Positions 1-9,810 of a DNA stretch of 64,000 nucleotides are shown here, in pieces. The stretch's first letter is position 1. The number at the start of each line of letters is the position of its first letter. This stretch comes from Paralithodes platypus (lineage: Eukaryota; Arthropoda; Malacostraca; Decapoda; Lithodidae). Location of the stretch: assembly GCA_032716605.1 (NCBI GenBank), contig CM064569.1, positions 11,749,493 to 11,813,492 on the forward strand, read 5' to 3'. The notes beneath the pieces were generated by a model. The model was not told the origin of the DNA. It was given only the letters and a program-made list of their open reading frames with translations, and did no database searches. A program made the translations under genes and the position numbers.

Positions 1-1648
1 CGCCAGTCAAAACCTCATCCCATCCTAACTTTATCCTCCATAATTGCTGAAGGAATAATCTCGATTTGATCGACACCGGTAGAACTATCCCCAAGGGGTC
101 AAAAAGTTTAGCTGTCATACTCAAGCAAATTCGTTTTGTAATCTGCGAATATTGCGCGTACTGAACGCCGAATGAGAGGGTATCGGTGTCCGTTTTCCAA
201 AACAACCCAAGCACTCTAACATGTTCCTGCTGTACAGCCGCCACACCATCCCGTTGCAGTACAGTCCGCAAAACAGAATTATTAGTCGCCCATTCACGCA
301 AATGTAGATGGGCGTCATTCATAATCTCTCGGACTACTGCGTAGGTATCAACCAGGAAATCTTCTTCATTTCCTGTACCCAGTAAATTGTCTATATATAA
401 CCCTGACCGAATCTGATGAATAATCTGCGGATCTGCACTGACATAAGACAAATGTTTCAAAATGGTGGCGTTTAAAAGGAATTGGGAACAAGTCGCTCCA
501 AATAAAACTGCCCGGAACCGGTAACAAATTAGGGGAGAATCCAGTTTCCTCGGATACTTGGGCCACATAAATCGCGTATAGTCCTGGTCGTCTTCATGGA
601 GTCTTAACATTAGAAATGCCTTCTCAATATCAGACACCCAGGCATACTTACCGAGTCGAAACCGAAGCAAAACCTGCGCCAAATCTGGCACCAGTGAGGG
701 TCCAGTGTACAGGCAGTCATTAAGACTAGGATGACGTTCACTCATCTTGGCGCAACAGTCGAAGACAATACGCACTGGCGTAGTTTTGCTCTCCTTGACT
801 ACACCATGATGAGCCAAGTAATGCCCGGTATCTGATTTATCAAAAGGCACCTCTTCAATAAAACCCCGGGACACCTGTTCCTTTATGACTTTTGAGTATT
901 CCTCGCAAAAGTCAGGCTCCTTGAGGAATCTTTTCTGAAGTCCCCGAAGACGGCCTATGGCCAAACCCTTGTTAGATGGCAGCTGATCCTTGGAATTGTT
1001 CCAGGGCAGTCTCACTTTATACTGTTGGCTGTCGGGATCATAGGTAACGGTATCCTCGTACGACGATAGTGCTTGACGCTCAACCAGTGAATATTCCTTA
1101 GGGGTTATCCCGATATGATCTAATTCCCACAAAACATTTAAGTCATTTTTGCATGGTGGAATATTGCCAGTGGATATGTATTCGTCCATTGGTGTTACTG
1201 CTACTTTCAATACAGTAATTACTTCTATGCTGGAGCTTGTAGGCTGTGTCACATATGAACCACTGATGGCGTACCCGTACTTGGTAGGAAGCAGAATTAG
1301 GCTACCTGACCTTTTATACCCAGGTCGCACTATATCGTAGTAGTGATCCGCTCCGATGAGCAGCTCCAGCTGATCTGTGTCCATTGCGTGAGGATCGGCT
1401 AATTTTATGCCTTTACTTTGTAAACTAACCAGTTTAGACTTTAGGTTAATTTCACCTTTATGGTCTGGCAATTCATCAACCACTATTGCATCTAGATGAT
1501 GAAATTTACCTCTGTGTTTGTATTGCAGTGCCACAACTTTATATTCCCTAGAGGCCTGTTTCCCGGTAAATCCGTGAAGACATAACTCCTCAGTTCCTTT
1601 AGAAATGTAGGAAAGGGAGGATAGAACAGAAGACTTCACAAAGGTCCT
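1..1648 (-). pseudogene. pol: BEL/Pao pol: protease C-terminal part and reverse transcriptase, cut by window edge
   Basis: On the minus strand one frame stays open from about 1648 to base 1, roughly 550 codons. It contains the DUF1758-type protease continuation, the RT entry region (IVFDCCAKMS, SLNDCLYTGPSLVPDL), the first catalytic Asp block SDIEKAF, the RFRAVLFGATCSQFLLNATI block, and the post-palm AKLFDPLG block that is diagnostic of Pao polymerases. The second catalytic box reads YIDN (386-397) instead of YxDD, so one metal-binding Asp is replaced by Asn. The frame differs from that of gag by one base at about 1646-1652, just after the protease active-site triplet. RNase H and integrase would lie left of the window. 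A non-functional copy is likely, although the RT reading frame itself is uninterrupted. Confidence 0.88.
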
Positions 1649-2945
1649 CTTGAGAACATTGGTCAAGAAGCGATCTGATTTTAACACAATTATTATCCTT
1701 ACCCTTTACCGGCAGCTGTACGGTGGGCAAGATTACTGTATTTTTACCTGTGGCAACGGACATTGTAGTTGAAGTAGCAGCAGTATGCTCTCTCTTGGTG
1801 TTATCCTCCGCTGGTCTACTTTCTTTCCCTTGTTCTTGTGTACACAGGGAATGAAAGTGTTTGCCCTTACAAAACTTGCAGCTTCTTATGTTAGGATAAG
1901 TACAACCCGAATGGCCATGGTCTTTTGACAAGCACCCAGTGCAGAGACGTAGTTGACGGGCTCTTTTAACTTTAAGAGGCCCTGTCTTATACTTCATACA
2001 CTTGTACCATAAATGATTGGTGCCACTACACAGAACACAGTTGAATTTCCTGTACTCACTCTGGGCGGTAAATGTTGCCGTAGCCATGGGTGTACCCCCT
2101 ACTCTGTCTTGACCCGCCATATTGTACACTTCAGCCTGGAGGCAATGAGTGAATTTCTTATAATCCAGGCTCGAGTCTCCCATTTCCCGTTTTATGGTTT
2201 CTTTTAGTGGTGATGGTAACTTATTGACAAGAGTCACCACACAAAATTCCTCCAGACAAATACCATGGCTAATGATTGACCTCATCACACTCTCTGTATT
2301 GGCATAGAAGTCCTTCAGGTCAGCTGTTTGGTGTTTGGGTGACACTAATTGATTGAATTTGGTAACATAAGCTGCCTTGATTCGATCTGGATGCCCATAT
2401 GTCTCTTGTAGGAGCTCAATTGCTGGGGCATAGCTTGCACTTTCGATTATGAATCCTTCGACTAGTTTATGTGCATCACCCTGAAGCTGACCCTTTAGAT
2501 AGGTGAAGCGTTGTATATCTGTGAGGTCGGGATTGTCATGGATGGTACACTTGAACATCTCCCAAAATCCCGACCACATGGTGGCATCACCTTCAAATTT
2601 TGAGAGAGTAAGATGGGGTAATTTGACTGCGGATTTCTTTGGCTCTTTCCTGACCTCCTTCTTGACCTCTGTAATCAGGATCCCCTTCAGTGTGGCAACG
2701 ATTACTTGTATGCCCTCCATATATAGGGTATCCTCTCTGATCACCTCGATATACTCGGCGTCCTCGTATGTGTCGGCCAGGTCCTCCTGTGTGATCTCAT
2801 ATTTGTCAAGTTGCTTTTGAATACTGAGCAACCTGGCCTCCACCTCCACTCTAGACGCCGAATCAAGGAATCCGTCAATATCAGAGGTTAAGACCGTCAA
2901 AGAGCCCTTAAGTCCAGCCCGACGCTTTTGTACACTTTTAGCCAT
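1599..2945 (-). CDS. gag: BEL/Pao gag with DUF1759-like capsid region and three zinc knuckles, running into protease
   Basis: The 448-residue frame starts at an ATG ending at 2945. Residues about 110-275 (LPHLTLSKFEGD, then IQRFTYLKGQLQGDA and PDRIKAAYV) match the DUF1759 gag region of BEL/Pao elements. Three Cys/His clusters follow (C303-C306-H311-C316, C335-C338-H343-C348, C356-C359-H363), as in Pao gags that package RNA. Near residue 427 the protease active site begins as LLDQCSQ, where the family has D-S/T-G followed by SQ, so the active-site Gly is Cys here. Immediately afterwards the frame is lost through one extra base and the protein ends in an unrelated tail. The N-terminus is coiled-coil-like. 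The element is therefore a damaged genomic copy of otherwise normal gag length. Confidence 0.88.
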   Translation of the reverse strand: MAKSVQKRRAGLKGSLTVLTSDIDGFLDSASRVEVEARLLSIQKQLDKYEITQEDLADTYEDAEYIEVIREDTLYMEGIQVIVATLKGILITEVKKEVRKEPKKSAVKLPHLTLSKFEGDATMWSGFWEMFKCTIHDNPDLTDIQRFTYLKGQLQGDAHKLVEGFIIESASYAPAIELLQETYGHPDRIKAAYVTKFNQLVSPKHQTADLKDFYANTESVMRSIISHGICLEEFCVVTLVNKLPSPLKETIKREMGDSSLDYKKFTHCLQAEVYNMAGQDRVGGTPMATATFTAQSEYRKFNCVLCSGTNHLWYKCMKYKTGPLKVKRARQLRLCTGCLSKDHGHSGCTYPNIRSCKFCKGKHFHSLCTQEQGKESRPAEDNTKREHTAATSTTMSVATGKNTVILPTVQLPVKGKDNNCVKIRSLLDQCSQEDLCEVFCSILPFLHF

Positions 2946-4686
2946 GATTATACAGGAAGGAATTCTAATTACGTTAAATCAAACTAATAATGCCAGACCG
3001 AATAAGTTGCGGCTAACAATACAGTACTCCGAGAAATCAAATTAAATCGTGAGCCGAAAATAAAACACCCTCACGAAATGCGGAATAAGAATTGTGCGCT
3101 ATGTAGACAAGCAATCTGGAGCTTTTCAATTTAACTCCTTATGTAATAGTTATGAAATTATAGATTCATTACGCCATAAGTTAAGAAAAGTCGGGAGGGA
3201 AATTTAGTACAATACAGTATAGGCCAAAAGTCTCCAGATGTCAAAAAGAGCAGTACCGTTTAAAGTTATAATAAAGTAAAGAAGAGTGTGAGCCTATACG
3301 GTATTTGAAACCGGCTAAACTCACTGGGTACCGCTAATTCTATATTATTAATTTAATAAATGTGAAAATTGTACACAAGAAAAATTCATCTCAAGAAGTC
3401 ACAAGGAAAAAAAGTTTTGAGTTGGATTAACACACTCAGCCTATCAGCTATCATATTACCCCACCTTCAGGGCACACGACGAGAGTAGAATTTAGAAAGA
3501 CATGTGAATGAATAAACTTTAAATTTTAAAGAAGTTATTTTTCAGTATAATTTTGATCTAGATATAAATTAAATCTAGATTAAATTTAAAATACAGTACA
3601 GTATGAATGAATTTAATCTTAATGCCGTGCCAATTATGCAATATTTTCTAGGGCTAAAGTAGTATGTAATGAGCCCGAAAAAGCATTGAAAGTAGGCTAA
3701 TTATTGTTTTAAGTACTGTACTGAATCAGATTTATAACTTTCATTCTGGGTAAAACTCCCGTCGCAGCCCTGACCTATCCACTAGTTTCCACATCCTGTC
3801 CCACTGGTGGTCAGGCACCTGGGGCGGCCTGAGCAAAGAGCGAACGAAAAAAAAAAACGACAGCCCCACGGGGCCAAAAGACCGGGGCCTGGAGGACGTA
3901 GGACACATGACAAAAACAGGGATAGGCCAGACCCACTCCAAGCAAGGCAACTACCGACCGCCGAACAACACCCAAAAAAATGGGGGGGGGGCTAACTAGC
4001 GAAAGGTTTAAGGACCAATTATATGGCTAATTTAGATAAGTGGACTGTACATTTGATAATGAAGAAGTATTAACCATATAGAAATATAATTACCCTTAGA
4101 TGAACTCAGCTGGTGATTGGAGGATGGCGGAAAATAGGCTAGATAACTGGAAGTGGTTAGTATAGTAAACAAAGTATGGACATAGGGGCTACAATAGGCT
4201 AGGATAGGCTAGATATTTACGTTAAGTTGTGCTAAGTAACGAAGATGATGATGTAATGACTATATGGAATATGAGATGAAAGTGAAGCAAAAACACCTGA
4301 TTATGAAACTATAGGAAGAAGGCTTAGCGTGTGTAGCTGGGACGGAGGTTGGTTGGAGAGTGGCGAGCGCGTTATGTTCGTCTCTGTCGTGACATACCGC
4401 GCATGCGCATAACATATGGAAAATGTATCCCATCTTCTTTACAATGAGATACTTATAAACAATCTTAAATAATACAAATATATATATATATATATATGGG
4501 AATTATAATCCTACAATACTTTCCCATATACAACTATAGAATAATATATTCTACCCAATCATGGAACGCTCGACCAAGGTTATGGAAGCGTCCAACTTAA
4601 GACTACGGAAAGATACGTAACGCTACATCAACCCAGATTACGTAACATCGAGACTGTTCATACTAGTTTGAGTACACTAAGTATGG
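2946..4686. other. Non-coding stretch 5' of the Pao gag; probable leader and LTR, not delimited
   Basis: No convincing coding frame is present. By position this should hold the Pao leader, primer site and 5' LTR, but with the partner LTR outside the window I cannot place its ends. A G/C-rich segment (3750-3990) carries an A11 run and a G10 run. Short TAGGCTAG motifs recur at about 4135-4215, and a (TA)n tract lies at 4478-4497. Confidence 0.4.
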
Positions 4687-5928
4687 ACAATAACTCCCCT
4701 TTGGTTCTGCACGATTTCATATATTGGCCATCGTATTATATGCTGAAGCTCTCAGATATTTCATGTTTAGTTAGACATTTTGGAGGGGTTAACATTTTGT
4801 CTGTAGAGGTTCGACACACTCGCGGTGTCTCCCTACCTATTTCTTGGTTGTCTGCTGGGCTATTTAATGCTAAACTGGGGTGAGGCTATTGGTGTTGTGA
4901 TTTCCGATGTGTACCAGGTTTTGTTGAACTTGTACAATCGCAACGGATACGTGGGAAGCCTAGGTTGTCTTTCTGACTGTGTACTTTGTGAGTTTAGCAC
5001 TGTGTTGCGAGTCAGGGCTTTTGCCTCTGCCACCCAACACTGTGCTAACTCGTTTTGCTTTGACTTGAAGAAGGTCGCCAGGAGAGAACCAGATACTAGC
5101 GATCTGGATCTCTCAAGAGAGCACCCCGTCATTTAACGTAATTTGGCCGTACAGTCTTAAGGACCTCGCTAGGCTACGAGCCACTTGCTCAGCCATTGTT
5201 TCCTAGCCTACGACATCCCAGCTAGACTTTATTCGCCTAGCAGACACCCGATTAGGATTATAAAATCTTATGTTATGTATGCAGCATTTTTATTCACGTT
5301 GATTGTAAGCTTTGGTTGTTGTTGAGTTGCACAACCTGAGCAGGCTTTTGCGTTGCCTGAGGAAGTACTTCTTTTGTTGTTGGAGATAATACTATTGCGC
5401 ATTTATCGTTATTCCCGTGCCAGTTAACACTGTATGTCCCTACACTTGTCATATCTTGTTCCTGCTTTATATAACAGTTCAAAATCCGATTCGATCATCT
5501 TAAGCAGCATCAGACTTTCTTCAGAAGATTCCTGTTCGATGCTTTAGGACTTTCATTCACTTTCTTTAATATAGGAGTGACAGTTTATTATTGTTTAGAG
5601 TAACTTTAATTATACATTCTTCTTGTTTGCATTAAATCATTCCAGTGATTTAATTTAGCTCTCTATCTTTTTCCTTGTATACATTATTAACGTAATTGTA
5701 TGTTGTTGTGATCAGGCTGTATCAGAGATCATCAGCCTGTAGTAGTAGTGCATTTATACCGAGTTAGAGGATACCCCGCTATCGCAGATTTAACTCTGGA
5801 GGATATAGGTGTTTTTGTGCGCCGGCATTATATGTTCGAGGGTTGAATCTAGTCTTACCGTTGTGGCTGTGTGCCTTTCTAGTCCAATAATTAAGAGCCC
5901 TTGTTTTATACGAGTCCCGGTCGTAACA
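4687..5928 (+). repeat. Truncated LTR of the A-E family
   Basis: The sequence matches the last about 1,240 bp of the LTRs at 33357, 39477 and 45607, starting at ATAACTCCCCTTTGG and ending at the LTR terminus GGTCGTAACA. The first about 530 bp of the LTR are missing. The terminus is not followed by the family's primer site. It abuts ATATTCCCCCCC, which is the 3' end of the minus-strand gypsy element. Confidence 0.85.
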
Positions 5929-6978
5929 ATATTCCCCCCCGGTAATATGGGTTTTTAAGATCAAGTTTAGGAGGTTGTTGTTGCGTAACACGAGTATGAA
6001 TTGTTCGTTTCCGCCCCTCCTTTACTTTCAAATACTGTTCTGGTTGTGTGTATTTGGTGGAATGGATCGGATAGGTAAAGAATCGTTCCTGAGGCAATTC
6101 TGGAGCGACTCCGAAAATAATCTCGTAGGGAGAGTCCCGGTAGTTCTACAACTCGTGGTATTCACCCCCCAGACAATTTCAGGCAAGAGTTCTGGCCATC
6201 TCCTGGATATTTCTTCCCCTTGAAAGCTCAGACTGGCCCGTACACAGTTAGCTAGTACCCTGTGGTTCCTTTCGCACACCGCGTTTCCCAGAGGATGATA
6301 CAGAGACGTGTGTTGGATCTGGTAACCCAAGGTTTCCCCCATATGCTGCCAAATGGCATTATTGAACTCTTTCCCCCCGTCAATCAAAAGACAGCCCGGG
6401 ATACCATACACAAAGATCACTTTTTCCAGGATAGCTTGAGCCACGGTTTCAGCCTTCTTGTCCGGAAGAGCACAAGCAACCGTATATTTAGAGAAGACGT
6501 CAACACAGGTCAAGATGTACCTTCTGCTCGTCTGTCGGGGGAGGGGTCCCATAATGTCCACTGCTAATTTCTCCCATGGTTTTCCTACCGAAATGTGTCC
6601 AGGCAACTGTTTAGGCCCTCGACCATCTTTCCCTCTCTGACACCCCAAGCAATTTTGCACGACTTCCTTCACAATTTGGTCGGCTCTCGGGGCCCAGTAC
6701 CTTTCATTGAATTGTTTAAGGACTCGAGACTGTCCCAAATGAGCACCCCTTCCCTCTTGACCGTGTAAGATTTGTATCATGTGCTTGGCCTCAAGATAGT
6801 CCAACACCACCCGATCCTTCGAATTCCTCCAGGCTCCCTCAGAAAATGTTACTTTGTCCCTACATCCCGGACTAGTTGGTTCCTGGCCAAATGAAGGGGT
6901 TTGAACGGGGGGCCACCGGCAATCTAGATAGGCCATCGGCATTAGTGTGCAAGTTCCCCGGTCTATGTCTAATTTCAA
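5906..6978 (-). pseudogene. int: Ty3/gypsy integrase (frameshifted)
   Basis: This is the integrase domain of the minus-strand gypsy element, which would insert the cDNA in the nucleus. Within the 316-residue frame the HHCC zinc finger is H72, H80, C110, C113. The catalytic triad is D141 (AVDIMGP), D200 (IDGGKEF) and E236 (NAVCERNH), a D,D-35-E spacing with all three acidic residues present. At about 6128-6137 a one-base loss shifts the frame. The C-terminal part then continues in another frame (YEIIFGVAPELPQE and onward) to 5906, crossing into the foreign LTR for its stop codon. It is a decayed copy with intact catalytic residues but a broken frame. Confidence 0.87.
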
Positions 6979-7316
6979 AGGAATATTCTTCTAAAATCCC
7001 CTTCCACCGAACAAATAAGCCATCTTCCGTTTTCATCTTTCGGAGCCATTGTAGAAGCTATGGTGGTCCGTAATAACCTCAAACTGGACCCCGGCTAAAT
7101 AGGGACGGAAATACTGCACAGCCCAGACTAAAGCTAGACATTCCTTTTTGGTAACACTGTAATTGTTTTCGCCCTTGTTAAGCGTCCGGCTGGCGCATGC
7201 CATTATGCCCTCTTTCCCATCAACTTTTTGGGCCAGGACAGCGCCTAGTCCTTCATCGGAAGCATCGGTATACAACTGGAAAGGCTTGGTGAAATCGGGA
7301 TGACAGACTAGGGTTA
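6930..7316 (-). pseudogene. Ty3/gypsy RNase H (two frameshifts)
   Basis: The RNase H domain follows RT. The conserved start [13 protein letters not shown] and the middle [22 protein letters not shown] are clear in the frame 7033-7275. It ends in VITDHHS, after which a two-base gain shifts the frame. The continuation QWLRKM...GLFVRW...NADGLSR can be read in the other frame towards 6930. Upstream, the link to RT is shifted by one base at about 7315. The domain would degrade the RNA strand during reverse transcription, but in this copy it cannot be made as one piece. Confidence 0.8.
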
Positions 7317-8035
7317 GAAGTGAGTTTGTCTTTCAAGTGATCGAAAGCGGTTTGACAATCCTCATCCCAGTCAAACTTCCGCCCTTTTTCCAATCTCTTG
7401 GTCATGGATCGAGCAATTTTCGAGAAATTTGGTATGAATCTCCGGTAATACGACGCCATCCCCAGGAATGCTTGGATCTCACTGACAGTAGTAGGAGGTG
7501 TAATTTCTGCGATCGCTTTGACTTTAAGGGGGTCCGGTTGGATACCTTTTTTTGAAACTACATGCCCTAGGTATGCTACTTTGCGTGCCCCTAGTTGACA
7601 TTTAGATGGCTTCAATTTTAGTCCCGCCCTCCTAATTCTCTCCAGTACCTCTTGTAGTCGGATAATATGTTCTTCCCAGCTATTTGAGAATATAATTATG
7701 TCATCTAAGTAAGCTAAACAGGTTTTCCATGCCAACCCCCTTAGTACTTCGTCCATGACCCTAGTAAAACTGGCTGGCCCATTACAACCTCCAAAGGGCA
7801 TAACCGTGAACTGATAAAGTTTCCCCTCGCTCGTAGCAAAAGCGGTTTTCTCCTGGTCCTCTGGTCTAACTGGAACTTGCCAATAACCACTTTGTAAGTC
7901 TAAGGTGGAAAACCAGGTTGACCAATTTAATGATTCTAGCGAGTCATCAATGCGAGGTAGGGGTTGGGCGTCTTTAATGGTGACATCATTTAGTTTCCTA
8001 TAATCTACACAGAACCTAGTGGACCCATCTTTTTT
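7253..8035 (-). pseudogene. pol: Ty3/gypsy reverse transcriptase palm and thumb
   Basis: The frame 7253-7801 begins inside RT with MPFGGCNGPASFTRVMD, followed by the catalytic AYLDDIIIFS (Y31-D33-D34), KPSKCQ, YLGHVVS and the FLGMASYYRRFIPNFS motif of Ty3/gypsy RTs. The sequence upstream to 8035 stays open in the same frame and encodes the RT fingers and first Asp block. The catalytic Asp pair is intact. The N-terminal side is separated from the preceding frame by one extra A in an A7 run at 8030-8036, and the C-terminal side from RNase H by another indel. Confidence 0.87.
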
Positions 8036-8705
8036 TGTTTAACAAAACTACGGGAGATGACCACGGACTGTAAGATTCCACTACGATTCCTTGTTTTAGC
8101 ATCTCCTCTACTTGTCGGTATGGTTGTCTAATAGGGGGCCCTTGAGTAAGGATCTCGTGGGTATGTCGGGTTCGGGCGGAGCCGTGGTCCCCTTCATCTT
8201 GAGCAAAGATGTCTCTGTAAGACCAGAGTAATTCATGCAAAGTAGTGGCCTGGTCGGACGTCAGTTGTTCCGGGATTTCGGGTAAGTTAACAGGTCCGTT
8301 TGTTCCAACGGTGGTGGGTTGTGCGGGTGTAACTTGTCCTAAAAGTGTTCCCTTCTGATAACTGATCGTCTCGTCGCCAAAGTTAGCAAGGACTAGTTTC
8401 CTCTGCTCGGCAGTAATAAGGGTGGGGGATATTCTTACTTTACTTTGAGTATCAGGTTCAAAAATCCCGGCGGTCATTCCCTGGGGCTTCGGAATCTCTA
8501 TCATTCTCCAAGATCTAGGGGGGATAGAAAGTTTTCCCGTGGTAGCGACCATCTATGGCCGGAGTGTCGTTGTTGTCTCTTTCTCCCCACACTTTATCGT
8601 TACCCCCAACTGGCTCATAAGATCAATCCCCAAGTACCCAGCAACTCCGCTATAAGATTGACCGGATAATACACAAAAAGTAGTAGTGAATTTAATTCCC
8701 TTCCA
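8016..8705 (-). pseudogene. Ty3/gypsy protease tail and RT N-terminus, two in-frame stops
   Basis: This segment is in the same frame as gag-PR but is separated from it by TAG codons at about 8704 and 8553. Between them lies protease-like sequence (SYSGVAGYLGIDLMSQLGV). From 8552 the frame encodes the linker and the start of RT (ELLWSYRDIFAQ, then RHTHEILTQGPPIRQPYR, then SSPVVLLNKK). It ends where the A7 run at 8030-8036 throws the reading out of frame. Since both stops are single-codon lesions in an otherwise continuous frame, gag and pol were probably one long frame in the active ancestor. Confidence 0.78.
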
Positions 8706-9740
8706 CTATATCACTACCGAACTAGTTATCCCTAGGTTGGTCAATGGTTGACCACCAGCTCCTGACAACTGAATACTAGTCTGCTGTAACGTCCCTAATT
8801 CTCTCTGGTGGTTTCTCCAGAAGTTCTCCAAAAGACATCTTCTATTAGCTCCCGTGTCAATTACCATATTTGCGGCTTTCCCATTGACCATGATAGGCTC
8901 ACAAGGCGTATGTCTCTCCAAAATATTAACCTCACTATATCGCCTTTCTATGTGAGGTTTAGGGGAAAATTTACTTCCTCCTCCTGGCATGGTGACTACC
9001 GGTTTGGTTTCCGTCTTTTGGTATTCGACCGGAAGCAATCTTCTCTGGTTTGGGTTAGTTACCCTGGGTAAGGGTTGATCATTTTGGAGTTGAGGCCTTG
9101 AGTTAAAGCTAGAGGTTTGGGTTTGAGGTCGGTTTGAACAGTTCCTAGCTAGGTGTCCGGTCTGTCTACAAACAAAACATCGGACAGTGGTTCTTGGGTA
9201 CCCTTTGTTCGGGTTTTCCTCTTCCCCTTTCTTTTTCTCCTCTTTTAATTCTCGGTCTTTCATTACCTTTTTGATCACTCCCATAAGTTCCTTGGTGGTA
9301 GTCACTTCATGAACAATGCAGTGTTTCTTTACTTCCACAGGACATGCTTGAATAATGATTTCCCTAATTTCTGTTTCTTGGCTCTCGGGGTCCATGTGTG
9401 GATACGCAAGTTTGACATACTTCGTGATTCCCCTCCTCAGGGTTCTCACATTCTGACCGTCCAGTTTCATCGTCTTTAGTTTCTCTCGGGCCTTTCTTGT
9501 GGAAGTTTCTCGGCCAAACTCCTCAATTAGAGAGGCCTTTACTTCTGCCCATGATACTAGTCCCTCCAGACGTACTCTCACATCGTTTAGGGCCTTTCCT
9601 AGGTGCGCCTTTCCATAGGCAATTTTTTTCTCATCATTTCCTACCTCCAGTAACGTGAACTGGCATTCTAATTGTTCAGTCCACAGCTCGATTTCTTGTT
9701 TGCCCTCTTCCCATACCCTGAAAGGTAATATCGTCGTCAT
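8706..9740 (-). CDS. gag: Ty3/gypsy gag with CCHC zinc knuckle and start of protease
   Basis: The open frame extends to 9827, but the first 29 codons translate the LTR end and primer site, so I take the ATG at 9738-9740 (MTTILPFRVWEEG) as the start. Matrix/capsid-like sequence is followed by a Lys/Glu-rich stretch (ELKEEKKKGEEE) and one zinc knuckle C-x2-C-x4-H-x4-C (CFVCRQTGHLARNC) for RNA packaging. The retropepsin active site VIDTGANR follows, with the D-T-G triad intact. The frame ends at a TAG that looks like a lesion rather than a natural terminus, because protease sequence continues past it in frame. Confidence 0.85.
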   Translation of the reverse strand: MTTILPFRVWEEGKQEIELWTEQLECQFTLLEVGNDEKKIAYGKAHLGKALNDVRVRLEGLVSWAEVKASLIEEFGRETSTRKAREKLKTMKLDGQNVRTLRRGITKYVKLAYPHMDPESQETEIREIIIQACPVEVKKHCIVHEVTTTKELMGVIKKVMKDRELKEEKKKGEEENPNKGYPRTTVRCFVCRQTGHLARNCSNRPQTQTSSFNSRPQLQNDQPLPRVTNPNQRRLLPVEYQKTETKPVVTMPGGGSKFSPKPHIERRYSEVNILERHTPCEPIMVNGKAANMVIDTGANRRCLLENFWRNHQRELGTLQQTSIQLSGAGGQPLTNLGITSSVVI

Positions 9741-9783
9741 TATGTCGGTTCTGTCAGATAATCTACACATAACCCAACAATTT

Positions 9784-9807
9784 GTCGAATCCCACCGCTT
9801 GCCACCA
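9784..9807 (-). other. Primer-binding site complementary to tRNA-Leu 3' end
   Basis: The minus strand has TGGTGGCAAGCGGTGGGATT just inside the LTR terminus. Its complement reads like the T-loop, T-stem, acceptor and CCA end of a eukaryotic tRNA-Leu (known animal tRNA-Leu ends TCGAATCCCACCGCTGCCACCA-like), with one extra A in the element. A 3 nt spacer separates it from the LTR end at 9811. Confidence 0.7.
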
Positions 9808-9810
9808 AAA

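Larger units (their letters stand above)
5929..9810 (-). mobile_element. Ty3/gypsy LTR retrotransposon, internal region, canonical gene order
   Basis: Reading the minus strand, gag with zinc knuckle, protease DTGA, RT with YLDD, RNase H and a DDE integrase follow in the standard Ty3/gypsy order. The primer-binding site lies at 9784-9807 and a G-run next to the end at 5929-5937 could be the polypurine tract. At least four frameshifts and two in-frame stops interrupt pol. No envelope-like frame follows integrase. The 3' LTR expected at the left is not seen; an LTR fragment of another family is there instead. Confidence 0.88.

Noticed and set aside
2503..2820. 105-codon plus-strand frame opposite the Pao gag.
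   Set aside because: It is an antisense shadow of a recognised coding frame.
4687..5928. A sixth member of the tandem array.
   Set aside because: It is only a truncated LTR, lies 15 kb to the left, and lacks the primer site and internal sequence.
5906..6000. Possible envelope gene after the gypsy integrase.
   Set aside because: Integrase runs directly to the element end. There is no room and no signal peptide or transmembrane segment.
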